Below, one piece after another: positions 54,963 to 63,930 of a stretch of DNA of 64,000 nt (positions are counted from its first letter, which is position 1; each line of letters opens with the position of its first letter). Made by a program: the position numbers and the translations under genes. Origin of the DNA: Fibrobacteria bacterium (GTDB taxonomy: Bacteria > Fibrobacterota > Fibrobacteria > UBA11236); the NCBI GenBank assembly GCA_025360005.1, contig JANYDA010000048.1, positions 1 through 64,000 of the forward strand, given 5' to 3'. The notes under the pieces are model-generated. The model was not told the DNA's origin, ran no database searches, and saw only the letters and a list, made by a program, of their open reading frames with translations.

Positions 54963-55814
54963 ATGAACGCTTTGATTCCCGCTCCCAGCACCAGCTACAG
55001 CCGCGCGCCGCAATCCTTCCCCGGCCAGGACGCGCCATCCGTCCAGCATCCGCAGTCCGTCGGAAGGCGGATGGGCAATCCCGCCCCGCCATCGGCTTCC
55101 GCTTCCACCTGCGCGGCCGATCGCCGTTTGGAAACCCTGCGCCTGGTGGATATGTTCTCCGCGCTCGCGGAAACGGATCTGCGCCGGGTTTCCGATTCCC
55201 TGGTAGAACGCCATTACACTTCCGGATCCGCCATCGTGCATGCGGACGATCCCGCGGGCGGCCATTTCTTCATCGTGGCGGAAGGCGAAGTGGCCGTGGT
55301 CCTGGAAACGGCGGAAGGCAAGGAAACGGTGCTGGCGACTTTGCAGCCCGGGGATTTTTTCGGGGAGATGTCCTTGTTGGATGAAAGCCCGCGCGCGGCC
55401 ACGGCGCGGGCCGTGCGCCCCACCCGCCTTGCGTTATTGCGCCGGGAGGATTTCCGCCGCCACCTGCGCGAATGCCCGCAAATGGCTTTCGCCCTGCTCA
55501 TCGAGATGAACCGGCGCCTGCGCCAGAGCAATCGCAAGGTGATGGGGCTTTCCTATCGCTCCATGCATGCGCGCGTGGCCGGCGCCATCCTGGGGCTGAT
55601 GGAAGACCGGGGCGTGCGCCTCCGGGAGGAGGGGGTAGTGCGCGTGCTGATCCGCAACCGCCCCACCCAGCAGTTCCTGGCGGAGATGGCAGGGACCACG
55701 CGAGAGTCGGTCTCGCGGACCTTGGCGGCCTGGGGACGGAAGGGATGGCTGAAGGCGAAGGGCCGCGACTTGTTCATCCTGGAGGAAGAACGGATCAAGG
55801 AGTTCGCGGCCTGA
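54963..55814 (+). CDS. Crp/Fnr-family transcriptional regulator
   Basis: The protein is 283 aa. A disordered Pro/Ser-rich N-terminus of about 50 residues precedes the cyclic-nucleotide-binding domain (about 60-180; HFFIVAEGEVAVVLETAEGKE, LQPGDFFGEMSLLDESPRAATARA, with the FGE-S-L and R-A-T phosphate-binding-cassette pattern that could bind cAMP). The C-terminal winged helix has QFLAEMAGTTRESVSRTLAAW. No Fnr-type cysteine cluster is visible. AGGAG lies before the ATG. The effector and regulon are unknown. It converges with purF. Confidence 0.92.
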   Translation: MNALIPAPSTSYSRAPQSFPGQDAPSVQHPQSVGRRMGNPAPPSASASTCAADRRLETLRLVDMFSALAETDLRRVSDSLVERHYTSGSAIVHADDPAGGHFFIVAEGEVAVVLETAEGKETVLATLQPGDFFGEMSLLDESPRAATARAVRPTRLALLRREDFRRHLRECPQMAFALLIEMNRRLRQSNRKVMGLSYRSMHARVAGAILGLMEDRGVRLREEGVVRVLIRNRPTQQFLAEMAGTTRESVSRTLAAWGRKGWLKAKGRDLFILEEERIKEFAA

Positions 55815-55817
55815 AGC

Positions 55818-57206
55818 TCACTCGCACCTGAACTTGGTGCTCCCCGCCGGGATTTCTTCCGGGTATTTTCCGTCGAAGCAGGCGGCGCAATAGTTCTCGG
55901 CCCCGCCCGGGGCCACGCCCAGGAGGCCCTTGATGCTCAGGTATTCCAGGGTGTCCGCCCCCAGTAACTTGCGCGTTTCCTCCTTGGTGAGGTTGCTTGC
56001 GATGAGCTCCGTCTTGGAGGGGAAGTCCATGCCGTAATAGCAGGGGTTCATCACCGGGGGCGAACTGATGCGGATATGCACTTCCTTGGCGCCGCCGTCG
56101 CGGAGCATCTTGGTCAGGAACTTGAGGGTGGTTCCGCGTACGATGGAATCGTCCACCAGGACCACGCGCTTGTTGCGGAGGACGCCGGCGATGGTGTTGA
56201 ACTTGAGCTTGACCTTCTGCTCGCGCACGTTCTGGGACGGATCGATGAAAGTGCGCCCCACGTAATGGTTGCGCAACAGGCCGATATCGAAATTGATGCC
56301 CGCCTCCTGGGCGTACCCGAGCGCGGCGGTGTTGCTGGAATCCGGCACCGAGACCACCACGTCCGCCTGGGCGGGATACTCCTTGGCCAGCGCCTTGCCT
56401 ATCTTGCGGCGGATCTTGTCGCAGCTTTCCTCGAAGATGCGGGAATCCGGGCGCGAGAAGTATACGAACTCGAATATGCAATGGGCCCGGTGCGGCTTGG
56501 TGGTGAAGGTGGTGGATTCCAACCCCATGTCGTTGATGCGGCAGATCTCGCCGGGCTTGATGTCCCGCACGTAACTGGCGCCGAGGAGATCGAGGGCGCA
56601 GGTCTCGGAGGCCACCACCCACGTCTTGTCCAGGCGGCCCATGCAGAGGGGACGGATGCCGTAGCCGTCCCGGGCCACGTAGATTTCCTTGTCGGTGAGG
56701 AATACCAGGCAGAAGGAACCGGTCAATTGCTTCAGGGTTTCCGTGATGGCTTCCATGAGGGAAGGCTTGCGTGAGCGCGCGATCAGGTGCAGGATGATTT
56801 CCGTATCGGACGTGCTCTGGAAGATGCTGCCTTCCTCTTCCATGCGCAGGCGGATTTCCGGGGCGTTGACGATGTTGCCGTTGTGCGCAACCGCGATTTG
56901 CCCGTGCCTGGTGGAAGCGAGCATGGGCTGGGCATTGTTGATATGCGAATGCCCGGTGGTGGAGTAGCGGACATGCCCGATGGAGGCGATGCCGGTCATC
57001 GACTCGATTTCCTTCTCTTCCTTGTTCAGCTCCGTCACCAATCCCATGCGCTTGAGCACATGGATGCTTTCGCCATTGCTGGTGGCCACGCCCACGCTTT
57101 CCTGGCCGCGATGCTGGAGCGAATAGAGGCCCATGACTACGCGGCGCGTGACTTCGGGTCCCCCGAAAACGCCCATCAGCCCGCATTCTTCTTTGATACG
57201 TTCCAA
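55818..57206 (-). CDS. purF: Amidophosphoribosyltransferase
   Basis: PurF makes phosphoribosylamine from PRPP and glutamine, the first step of purine synthesis. The protein is 462 aa. The glutaminase starts right after the short propeptide MERIKEE, with Cys8 as nucleophile (CGLMGVFGG). The PRPP-binding site is VVLVDDSIVRGTT. The C-terminal YCAACFDGKYP matches the CxxC of the Bacillus-type enzyme that carries a 4Fe-4S cluster. The start codon is TTG (CAA on the plus strand at 57204-57206), with a GGCGG-type site just upstream. The gene stands alone among other functions; no other pur genes flank it. Confidence 0.96.
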   Translation of the reverse strand: MERIKEECGLMGVFGGPEVTRRVVMGLYSLQHRGQESVGVATSNGESIHVLKRMGLVTELNKEEKEIESMTGIASIGHVRYSTTGHSHINNAQPMLASTRHGQIAVAHNGNIVNAPEIRLRMEEEGSIFQSTSDTEIILHLIARSRKPSLMEAITETLKQLTGSFCLVFLTDKEIYVARDGYGIRPLCMGRLDKTWVVASETCALDLLGASYVRDIKPGEICRINDMGLESTTFTTKPHRAHCIFEFVYFSRPDSRIFEESCDKIRRKIGKALAKEYPAQADVVVSVPDSSNTAALGYAQEAGINFDIGLLRNHYVGRTFIDPSQNVREQKVKLKFNTIAGVLRNKRVVLVDDSIVRGTTLKFLTKMLRDGGAKEVHIRISSPPVMNPCYYGMDFPSKTELIASNLTKEETRKLLGADTLEYLSIKGLLGVAPGGAENYCAACFDGKYPEEIPAGSTKFRCE

Positions 57207-57413
57207 CCCGACCGCCTTTTTGAAAGGACCTTTCCGGCGAAGGTCCGGGTGACCTTAGCTTAGGAAGGCCATCGAGCCCGGAAATATAGGACTTTGGGAT
57301 GCCACCGAAGGTCAATAAACTAGAAAATGGACCGGGGCCGACGATAGCTGTGGTACCGGGCCGGGGCCTTTCCCTATACTCTCAGAGATATCCCCAAAAA
57401 GGTCCAAACCACG

Positions 57414-58340
57414 ATGTCGCAAAGCGTTTTTTCCGAGGTCGGCCGGATTGTGGCTGTGGGCGATTTGCATGGGAACTACGCCGGCTTCAAGCGCATCCTC
57501 CAGGAAGCGGGTCTGGTGGACAAGCGGGGACACTGGAAAGCCGAGGATACGCATCTGGTCCAGCTCGGCGATATCCTGGGACGGGGCGGCGAACCCGGCA
57601 AGATCTTCAAGCTGCTGAAGCGCTTGGAAGCGGAAGCGCCGCGACATGGATCGCGCGTGCATGTGCTTTTGGGAAACCACGAGGCCATGTCCATGAGCGG
57701 GCTCCTCATCTACAACACCATGGAGGAGTTCCGGGATCTGGCCGGCCAGGATTTGCTCGAGGATGGAGCCGAGAGCCCGCCCCAGGAGCCGGGAGAGGGA
57801 AAGCGATCCGACCTGGACGCAAAGTTGCGCAAGCGCCTGGACATGCTGGGATGCCGCGAGTTCCGCGCTGCGCTTTCGCCCCGGGGTAAGGTGGGTGGGT
57901 GGCTGGCCGGGCATGATTCCGCCGTCTCCATCAACGGGTGCCTGTTCGTGCACGGCGGACTCAACCGCGATCACGGCTTCATACCCTTGCAGGACCTCAA
58001 CGATCGCGTGCGCCGGGAGCTGTGCGACGATGGCGCGCCGCATGCGGGCAAGGACATCATGCTCCGCCGCGACGGACCGCAATGGAACCGCGAGTTCACC
58101 CTGAAGCCGAACGACGAAAAACGCCGGGAGCTGGACGAGGTGCTGGCCTACCACGCTTGCAGCCGCATGGTGGTCGGCCATACCCCCACATCCTGCATCC
58201 AGCCGGAAAAATCCGGATGCATCCTTCCCATGTACGATGAGCGGCTGTACTGCATCGATACCGGCATCGGCAAAACCTACGGCGGGAACCTGAGCGCCTT
58301 GAACATGGAACGGGGCCAGGCTTCCGCCTTGTATTTTTAA
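57414..58340 (+). CDS. Calcineurin-like metallophosphatase
   Basis: The protein is 308 aa and shows the metal-binding motifs of the PPP/calcineurin superfamily: GDLHGNY (about 19), GDILGRGG, GNHEAMS, a histidine in HGGLNRDHG, and VVGHTPT. This resembles bacterial PPP-type serine/threonine or bis-nucleotide phosphatases. AAAAAGGT precedes the ATG. The natural substrate cannot be read from the sequence. It stands between purF (divergent) and a DUF3467 gene, with a promoter-like CTTACTATAT (about 58371-58380) before the latter. Confidence 0.88.
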   Translation: MSQSVFSEVGRIVAVGDLHGNYAGFKRILQEAGLVDKRGHWKAEDTHLVQLGDILGRGGEPGKIFKLLKRLEAEAPRHGSRVHVLLGNHEAMSMSGLLIYNTMEEFRDLAGQDLLEDGAESPPQEPGEGKRSDLDAKLRKRLDMLGCREFRAALSPRGKVGGWLAGHDSAVSINGCLFVHGGLNRDHGFIPLQDLNDRVRRELCDDGAPHAGKDIMLRRDGPQWNREFTLKPNDEKRRELDEVLAYHACSRMVVGHTPTSCIQPEKSGCILPMYDERLYCIDTGIGKTYGGNLSALNMERGQASALYF

Positions 58341-58441
58341 GAACCAGGGCGCGTTTCCGCGCCGGCCCCCCTTACTATATTTCCTCCGGGCTACCGTCGC
58401 CGCGGCCATCTCCGCTGCCGACGCGGCCTCCGGAGCCTCCC

Positions 58442-58810
58442 ATGGTAACGCCCAACAGCGAATTCGAAGATCAGAACCAGCAGCACATCAACATCGAACT
58501 GTCGGAAGCGGCCGCGGAGGGGATCTATTCCAACCTGGTGCTGGTCTCCCATTCCCCGTCCGAATTCATCATCGACTTCGCGAGGTTGCTCCCGGGACCT
58601 CCCAAGGGCAAGGTGTATAGCCGCATCATCATGACGCCCATGCACGCCAAGTCCCTCATCGCGACCTTGCAGGAGAATCTGTCCCGTTATGAACGCAATT
58701 TCGGTATCATAGTGCCGCCCACCGGACCCGGCGGCCAGGGGCCTGGCGGACGCGGCCCGGCAGGCCAGGGACCGGCCGGCCAAGGGCCGGGCAGCGAGTT
58801 CGACCTCTAA
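58442..58810 (+). CDS. DUF3467 family protein with Gly/Pro-rich tail
   Basis: The protein is 122 aa. Residues about 10-92 match DUF3467 (NIELSEAAAEGIYSNLVLVSH, FIIDFARLLPG, SRIIMTPMHAKSLIATLQEN, YERNFG). The last 28 residues are a low-complexity tail of Gly, Pro, Gln and Arg with GPAGQ and GPGGQ units. DUF3467 proteins are small, widespread in bacteria and of unknown function. It starts at ATG 58442 with GGAG about 6 nt upstream. It is followed after 13 bp by thrH, so the two may be co-transcribed. Confidence 0.9.
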   Translation: MVTPNSEFEDQNQQHINIELSEAAAEGIYSNLVLVSHSPSEFIIDFARLLPGPPKGKVYSRIIMTPMHAKSLIATLQENLSRYERNFGIIVPPTGPGGQGPGGRGPAGQGPAGQGPGSEFDL

Positions 58811-58823
58811 CGCGGAATATGCA

Positions 58824-59423
58824 ATGAAAGTGGTTTGCTTGGACATGGAAGGGGTGCTGACCCCGGAGATTTGGCAGCATGTGGCGCGACGTACCCGAAT
58901 CCAGGATCTGAATCTCACCACGCGTGATGTCAAAGATTATCGCGAGCTGATGGACAAGCGCTTGGACATCTGCGCCCAGCACGATGTGACACTGGAGAAG
59001 ATCCAAGGCTACATTTCGGAGCTTTCCGTATTCGAGGGCGCGCGCGAATTCCTGGACTGGATCCGCGAGCGCTACCAGCTCATCATCCTATCGGACACCT
59101 TCAACGAGTTCGCGGATCATTTCATGAAGCTGTTGGGCCGCCCAACCCTGTTCTGCCACAATATTTCCTACAACCCGCGGACCAAGCGGCTGGAGTACCT
59201 CTTGCGCCAGGACAATGCCAAGGCCAAGGCGGTGCAAGCCCTGCGCGCGTTGGCCATCCGCACCTGCGCGGCGGGCGATTCCTACAACGATATCCACATG
59301 CTGAAGGAAGCGGATGCGGCCACCTTTTTCCGCGCGCCTGCCGGCATCAAGGATCAGTTCCCGCAATTCGGGAACCTGGAGGCTTACGCCGATCTCAAGG
59401 ATTTCATCTCGCGATCCCTCTGA
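58824..59423 (+). CDS. thrH: Bifunctional phosphoserine phosphatase / homoserine phosphotransferase ThrH
   Basis: The protein is 199 aa and belongs to the HAD superfamily. The nucleophile is Asp7 in CLDMEGVLTPEIW, and the rest matches ThrH closely: TTRDVKDYRELMDKRL, ILSDTFNEFADHFMKLLGRPT, and AAGDSYNDIHMLKEADA for the Mg2+-binding acidic loop. ThrH of Pseudomonas makes homoserine phosphate from phosphoserine, or simply dephosphorylates serine phosphate. The start codon ATG 58824 has only a weak site (GCGGAA). Converges with the esterase gene. Confidence 0.93.
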   Translation: MKVVCLDMEGVLTPEIWQHVARRTRIQDLNLTTRDVKDYRELMDKRLDICAQHDVTLEKIQGYISELSVFEGAREFLDWIRERYQLIILSDTFNEFADHFMKLLGRPTLFCHNISYNPRTKRLEYLLRQDNAKAKAVQALRALAIRTCAAGDSYNDIHMLKEADAATFFRAPAGIKDQFPQFGNLEAYADLKDFISRSL

Positions 59424-59485
59424 TTGTCCGTTCGCGCGGGCAAGCAAGGCCGGATAGGATAGCCCCCGCGCCGCGCCCATGGGCG

Positions 59486-60148
59486 TCAGGCCGGGTCCGC
59501 CATCCGCACCATCAGCCAATTACGGATGTCCCGGAGCTCAGCCGGCAAAATGGTGTGATCCTTGTCGTAGGGCTTGAAGGTAAGGTTAATCCCCTGGGTT
59601 TTCAGGAATGCGTATTGGGCCTCGCTCGCGGCGAAGGGAAGCAGCGGATCCCGTAACCCATGCGTTACCAGGAATTCCTGCCGCGCCGCCGCCGGGGCTA
59701 AGGCGCCGGGGTATTCCTCCTGGAACGCCAGCCAGCCGGAAACGCCGCATACCCCGCCCAGCACTGCATCCGCGCGCAGTCCCGCATCCAAAGCCATCAG
59801 GCATCCCTGGCTGAAACCGAACAACAGGATATTCCCCGGCCGGATTCCCTGCGCCCGCAATTCCCCCAGCAAAGCTTGGATCAACTTGCGGCTGCGGAGG
59901 ATGCCGGGACGGGCGTTTTCCATGAAGCGTCCGCCTCCGGAAAAATCGAACCAGCTGAACCCGCCATAATAATCGTCCGGGGCGTTGACCAGCAGATAGG
60001 AGAGCGAGTCCAGCCGCAACTCCTGCGGCATCCAGGTGAACCCGTTCAGCGAGTCCCCCAGGCCGTGGAATACCACCAGGACTTTTTCCTCCGGGCCGGG
60101 AATCCGGGCCGGAAAATATTTGTGTTGGAACAAATCGGTTTTGATCAT
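59486..60148 (-). CDS. Carboxylesterase/phospholipase-like alpha/beta hydrolase
   Basis: The protein is 220 aa. It follows the family of small esterases (PF02230 type): VLVVFHGLGDSLNGF, NAPDDYYGGFSWFDF, nucleophile elbow GFSQGCLMA (Ser about 116), Asp in THGLRDPLLPFA and His in YDKDHTI. The catalytic triad is complete. No signal peptide, so cytosolic. The substrate could be an acylated protein, lipid or xenobiotic ester. Convergent with thrH, and followed upstream by htpX in the same direction. Confidence 0.9.
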   Translation of the reverse strand: MIKTDLFQHKYFPARIPGPEEKVLVVFHGLGDSLNGFTWMPQELRLDSLSYLLVNAPDDYYGGFSWFDFSGGGRFMENARPGILRSRKLIQALLGELRAQGIRPGNILLFGFSQGCLMALDAGLRADAVLGGVCGVSGWLAFQEEYPGALAPAAARQEFLVTHGLRDPLLPFAASEAQYAFLKTQGINLTFKPYDKDHTILPAELRDIRNWLMVRMADPA

Positions 60149-60228
60149 GGGACTCCAGCCTGGGCTTTATCGCAAAGTAGCAATCGGAGCCGCCCGCCGG
60201 ACGCGGGCGTCGGGCCTGGCAGGCGGGC

Positions 60229-61128
60229 TCAATCCCGGGCGTTCTGCAAGCGCGCGATGCGCTCTTCCAGGGGAGGATGGGTGGAGAGCAGCGCCAGCAA
60301 GCCGGAAGGTTTGCCGGAAATTTTCAAGGTGGCTATCGAACCGGTGCGCCGGTTGGGATCCGTATCCTTCCCGAATACGCGTTGCAAGGATTGCAGCGCG
60401 CCGATCATTTTCTCCTTGCCGGCGAAAGCGGCCCCTCCCGCATCCGCGCGGAATTCCCGGCGGCGCGAGAACCAGGCCACCACCACGTAGCCCAGCGGGC
60501 TGAGCAGGGTTTCCAGCAGCATCACCACCATCCAGTTGCCGCCATAGCCGAAGCCCCGGTCATCGTCACGCCCGCGCGCGCTGAGCGCCATGGCGATGAC
60601 GCGCGCCAGGAACATTACGAACGCGTTGATGACGCCTTGCAGCAAGGACATGGTCACCATATCCCCGTTGGCGACGTGGGCTATCTCATGGCCCAGCACG
60701 CCCTCCAGTTCCTGCCTGTTCATGCGCTGCAGCAATCCCGTGGAGACGGCCACCAGCGCGCGGCTGCGGGTGGGACCGGTGGCGAAGGCATTGGCTTCCG
60801 GGCTTTCATAGACGCCCACTTGGGGCATGGCGGGCAGGCCGGCGCGTTGCGCCAAGGCGTGCACCGTTTCCACCAGCTCCGAAAATCGGCCGGGCTGCCG
60901 CGGATCGATCACGGAAACGCCCATGGCGGTCTTGGCCATGATGCGCGAGAGGCCCAGCGATATGAACGCGCCCGCAAAGCCCCAGACCAGGCAGCCCAGG
61001 AACAGGCCGGTATAGTTCGCGCCATAGCCGTTGAGGAAGCGGCCCACTCCCAGAACATTCAGGATAAGGGTGATGGTGAGAACCACCAGGATGTTGGTGG
61101 CGAACAGCAATAGAATTCGTTTACTCAT
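60229..61128 (-). CDS. htpX: Membrane zinc metalloprotease HtpX
   Basis: HtpX degrades misfolded inner-membrane proteins with FtsH. The protein is 299 aa. Two N-terminal membrane helices (LLLFATNILVVLTITLILNV and LFLGCLVWGFAGAFISLGL) precede the catalytic motif HEIAH (His147-His151). Two more helices (LLQGVINAFVMFLARVIAMAL, MVVMLLETLLSPLGYVVVAWF) follow, then Glu in RRREFRADAGGA as the third ligand and a tail with STHPPLEERIARL. These are all HtpX hallmarks. Divergent from terC with a 165-bp gap. Confidence 0.96.
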   Translation of the reverse strand: MSKRILLLFATNILVVLTITLILNVLGVGRFLNGYGANYTGLFLGCLVWGFAGAFISLGLSRIMAKTAMGVSVIDPRQPGRFSELVETVHALAQRAGLPAMPQVGVYESPEANAFATGPTRSRALVAVSTGLLQRMNRQELEGVLGHEIAHVANGDMVTMSLLQGVINAFVMFLARVIAMALSARGRDDDRGFGYGGNWMVVMLLETLLSPLGYVVVAWFSRRREFRADAGGAAFAGKEKMIGALQSLQRVFGKDTDPNRRTGSIATLKISGKPSGLLALLSTHPPLEERIARLQNARD

Positions 61129-61292
61129 GATTCATTCGGCTCCTGTTGGTGAGGAAAGTATTATTTTGGGGGCTCCCGGGCCATGCCGAACGCATTGTCC
61201 GGGCCTTCCGCAGGCAGAACGCGTCGGATTGGAACGCAACCCCGGAAAGTTCACGGCAAAACGGTCGGATAAGCAAAAGAGGAACCGTTATC

Positions 61293-62030
61293 ATGATGCA
61301 TGCGCTGACCGATCCGCAGACCTGGATCAGCTTGGTTACCCTTACGTTACTGGAAATAGTTCTCGGCATCGACAACATCGTTTTCATCACCATCCTATCC
61401 GGCAAGCTTCCCGTAACGCAGCAACCGAAGGCCCGCCGGACCGGGCTCGCAGCGGCCCTGGTGACCCGCTTGATGCTGCTCGCGTCCCTTGCCTGGATCG
61501 TGAAGCTCACCAAACCTTTTTTCGCGCTGTGGGGTCATGAGATCTCCGGACGCGATTTGGTATTGATCCTGGGAGGTCTGTTCCTGCTCTACAAGAGCAC
61601 GGCGGAAATCCATGAGAAGGTGGCCGGAGACAAAAGCGAAGCGGACGGAACCGCAGGGAGGGGGAAGCAGGGAATCGGGTTCGGCGCCGTTATCGTGCAG
61701 ATCATGTTCCTTGACATCATTTTCTCCCTGGACTCGGTGATCACCGCGGTGGGCATGGTGGATAATCTCTATGTGATGATGGCCGCGGTCGTGATTGCCG
61801 TGCTCATCATGCTGGCGGCGGTAAACCCCATCAGCGATCTGGTGAACAGATTCCCCACCATCAAGATGCTGGCGCTTTCCTTTCTGCTCCTGGTCGGCAT
61901 GGCGTTGATAGGAGAGGGTTTCGGCGTGCATATCCCAAAGGGGTATATCTACTTCGCTATGTTTTTTTCCATGTCGGTGGAAGTCCTCAATATACGGGCC
62001 GCGAAGGGGAAGGGCTCCCGGCAAACATAA
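61293..62030 (+). CDS. TerC-family integral membrane protein
   Basis: The protein is 245 aa with seven hydrophobic segments. The family motifs are LEIVLGIDNIVFITIL (Asp/Asn pair), DLVLILGGLFLLYKSTAEIHE, VQIMFLDIIFSLDSVITAVGM and FPTIKMLALSFLLLVGMALIGEGF. TerC proteins handle divalent metals such as Mn2+ during export or tellurite stress. ATG 61293 is chosen because AGAGGAA lies about 10 nt upstream and the next methionine follows at once; the longer open frame is not membrane-like. Divergent from htpX. Confidence 0.9.
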   Translation: MMHALTDPQTWISLVTLTLLEIVLGIDNIVFITILSGKLPVTQQPKARRTGLAAALVTRLMLLASLAWIVKLTKPFFALWGHEISGRDLVLILGGLFLLYKSTAEIHEKVAGDKSEADGTAGRGKQGIGFGAVIVQIMFLDIIFSLDSVITAVGMVDNLYVMMAAVVIAVLIMLAAVNPISDLVNRFPTIKMLALSFLLLVGMALIGEGFGVHIPKGYIYFAMFFSMSVEVLNIRAAKGKGSRQT

Positions 62031-62244
62031 AAACGCGCTTTTGGGGCCGCAGAACGGAGAGCGGAGATGAAAAACGCTTTACCGATTCCCCGGGTAAGCT
62101 ACTATTCACGTCCGTGGCGGGGGCGATTGGAAAAAGCGGCGACCGTTCCTTAAGTCCGGGTTTCCCTTCCTGCGGACGGGAATCCATAAGCGGGCCGATT
62201 CAATCGGGATTAATGTTCTTCCACGCCATGCCTACGCGGACGAA

Positions 62245-62547
62245 ATGGAGTCGGTGGTGAATATCAGGTTTCTCCCGGGAACGGTTGCGCTCTTTTTCCT
62301 GGCCGCTTGCAAGCTCCCCGAGCAAAGACAGGCTTTTTACCCCAACGGGTTCCTTAAGGAACGTTATTGGGTTTACCGGGACAGCGGCCGTGAAGTGATG
62401 GACGGTTTGTATATCGGGTGGTTTCCCAACGGGGAACGCGAAGTGGAAATTCTCTATCAGGACGGCTCCGAGGTGGCCAAGACCTACTTCACCGATCGAG
62501 GTCATTTCATGGGCAGCGCGGATTTGGCGGCACTCCGGGATCCTTAA
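62245..62547 (+). CDS. Small lipoprotein with a YwqK-like repeat pair
   Basis: The protein is 100 aa. A signal with lipobox TVALFFLAAC (Cys about 22) is followed by short repeats FYPNGFLKERYWVY and GWFPNGEREVEILYQDG, similar in pattern to the large MORN-like lipoprotein at 22767. The start could be ATG 62245 or a GTG at 62257; GGAG (62247-62250) fits the GTG better. It seems to stand alone; the 214 bp upstream hold no convincing gene. Function unknown. Confidence 0.6.
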   Translation: MESVVNIRFLPGTVALFFLAACKLPEQRQAFYPNGFLKERYWVYRDSGREVMDGLYIGWFPNGEREVEILYQDGSEVAKTYFTDRGHFMGSADLAALRDP

Positions 62548-63045
62548 CCCCCTTTCCGGATTGCCCGCTCTGCGGCCGGTCCGTCCGTCCCGTTCCCGTT
62601 TCCCTGTTACTACGCTTTGGCGCCGGGGGATCCCCACGGAACCGTTTCCCAACCTGGGCGGTCAAAACCCGCTGGCGCTCCCAACGCGATTCCCTGTCTA
62701 CGGATCTCGGCAGAGCGGGGGTGAAGCGCAGCGAATGCAGTAAAGTTTTTTAACCGGCGGAAAATTTTCCATGCGCTTTTTGAGCTGTGATCTCCCGCAC
62801 GTCTTTGATGAGGACGCCATAGCCGAACCGACTGGTAAAATCATGGTAAATTCTCCCCGCATACCCTGTTGCATCCGAAGGGGTTTTCGCTTACTTTCAT
62901 CCGGCAACCCTGTATTTAAAGGCCCTTATCATAGGGGGTAGCCTGCGGGTTTCGGGACTCGGAGCGAAGATCCGGGGGCCGGAAACGACTTAGGCAGTTG
63001 TGTCCGTCCGGACAATGTGAACTTTAATGAAACCAGGAAAAAAAA
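62548..63045. other. Gap with a possible gene remnant before the HA-repeat gene
   Basis: These ~500 bp hold no complete gene. On the minus strand, a protein-like stretch of about 40 residues (YHDFTSRFGYGVLIKDVREI, then TAQKAHGK) runs from about 62880 to a stop near 62755, without a start codon in frame. It may be the 3' end of a lost gene. The AT-rich part at 63030-63045 contains the AGGA site and TTG start of the next gene. No clear promoter could be placed. Confidence 0.35.
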
Positions 63046-63930
63046 TTGAGTAGTAAATTTGATAATGCAAAGGGCGTTTCCCGCGTAGAGTTCGCCACCC
63101 GCTGGGATGAGCAATGGGTCCGTCAATATGGCCATCTGGTGCGCTACCGCGCCAAGAACAAATCCTGGCCTTCCACCCTGGAGGAATTCCCCAAAGGCAA
63201 CCGCCTGGGCCAATGGGTCCATCGCCAGCGCGATCTGCAGGGCCGGAAGAAGCTGTCCGGCGATCGCGTAAAGCTGCTCAACAAGCTCGGCTTCGCGTGG
63301 GAGAAGACCGACGAACGCGAATCCCATTGGGAGCAGCAGTTCCGCTACCTCAGGGACTATCGCAAAACGCATCCCGGCGAGTGGCCGTTCGCCCGCGAAG
63401 AGTTCCCCAAGGGCAATCGCCTGGGCCTTTGGGTCTGGCGCCAACGCCAGAATTACGCCCGGAAGAGTTTGGAAAAGGATCGCCAGCAGGCCCTGATCAA
63501 GCTGGGATTTCCGTTGATCCTGCCCGATAGCTGGGAAGGGCATTTCCAGACCCTGAAGGAGTATCGCGCCAAGCATCCGCAACGCTGGCCCAAGGCGCGG
63601 GAGGAGTTCCCCGCCGGCAACCGCCTGGGCCTCTGGTGCCATCTCCAACGCTGCGCCTATAAAGCGGATAAGTTAAGCCCGGAGCGCGCGGCCAAGCTGA
63701 ACCGCGCCGGTTTCCTGTGGAGCGTCAAAAACCTGGGTTGGATGCGCTATTACGAGCAGCTCAAGGAATACAAGAAGAAGAATCCCGGCAAGTGGCCGTC
63801 CCTGGAAGCCGCGGCCTTGCAAGACAAGAAGCTGATCTCCTGGTGCAGCGCCCAGCGCCATAAGAAGAAGCTGAAGAAGCTGGACAAGGAAAAAACCAAT
63901 CTGCTCAACAAGCTGGCTTTCCGTTGGTAA
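63046..63930 (+). CDS. Protein made of four helicase-associated (HA) domain repeats
   Basis: The protein is 294 aa and consists of four tandem units of about 70 residues. Each has the pattern W-x-x-x-F/Y-x-x-L/L-x-x-Y/K-W-P/E-E-F-P-x-G-N-R-L-G-x-W-x-x-x-Q-R, then L-L-N-K-L-G-F-x-W. This is the helicase-associated domain (PF03457 type), normally the C-terminal DNA-binding tail of a DEAD-type helicase. No helicase is adjacent. The start is TTG 63046 with AGGA about 8 nt upstream. The last unit is more basic and less conserved (KKLKKLDKEK). Likely a stand-alone DNA- or RNA-binding protein. Confidence 0.82.
   Translation: MSSKFDNAKGVSRVEFATRWDEQWVRQYGHLVRYRAKNKSWPSTLEEFPKGNRLGQWVHRQRDLQGRKKLSGDRVKLLNKLGFAWEKTDERESHWEQQFRYLRDYRKTHPGEWPFAREEFPKGNRLGLWVWRQRQNYARKSLEKDRQQALIKLGFPLILPDSWEGHFQTLKEYRAKHPQRWPKAREEFPAGNRLGLWCHLQRCAYKADKLSPERAAKLNRAGFLWSVKNLGWMRYYEQLKEYKKKNPGKWPSLEAAALQDKKLISWCSAQRHKKKLKKLDKEKTNLLNKLAFRW

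Noticed and set aside
58741-58800. GC-rich repeats at the end of the DUF3467 gene as a DNA repeat element
   Set aside because: They encode the Gly/Pro/Gln-rich tail in frame and are explained as low-complexity coding sequence.
62070-62153. 28-residue plus-strand frame after terC
   Set aside because: Short, low hydrophobicity pattern, GGAG too close to the ATG; probably chance.
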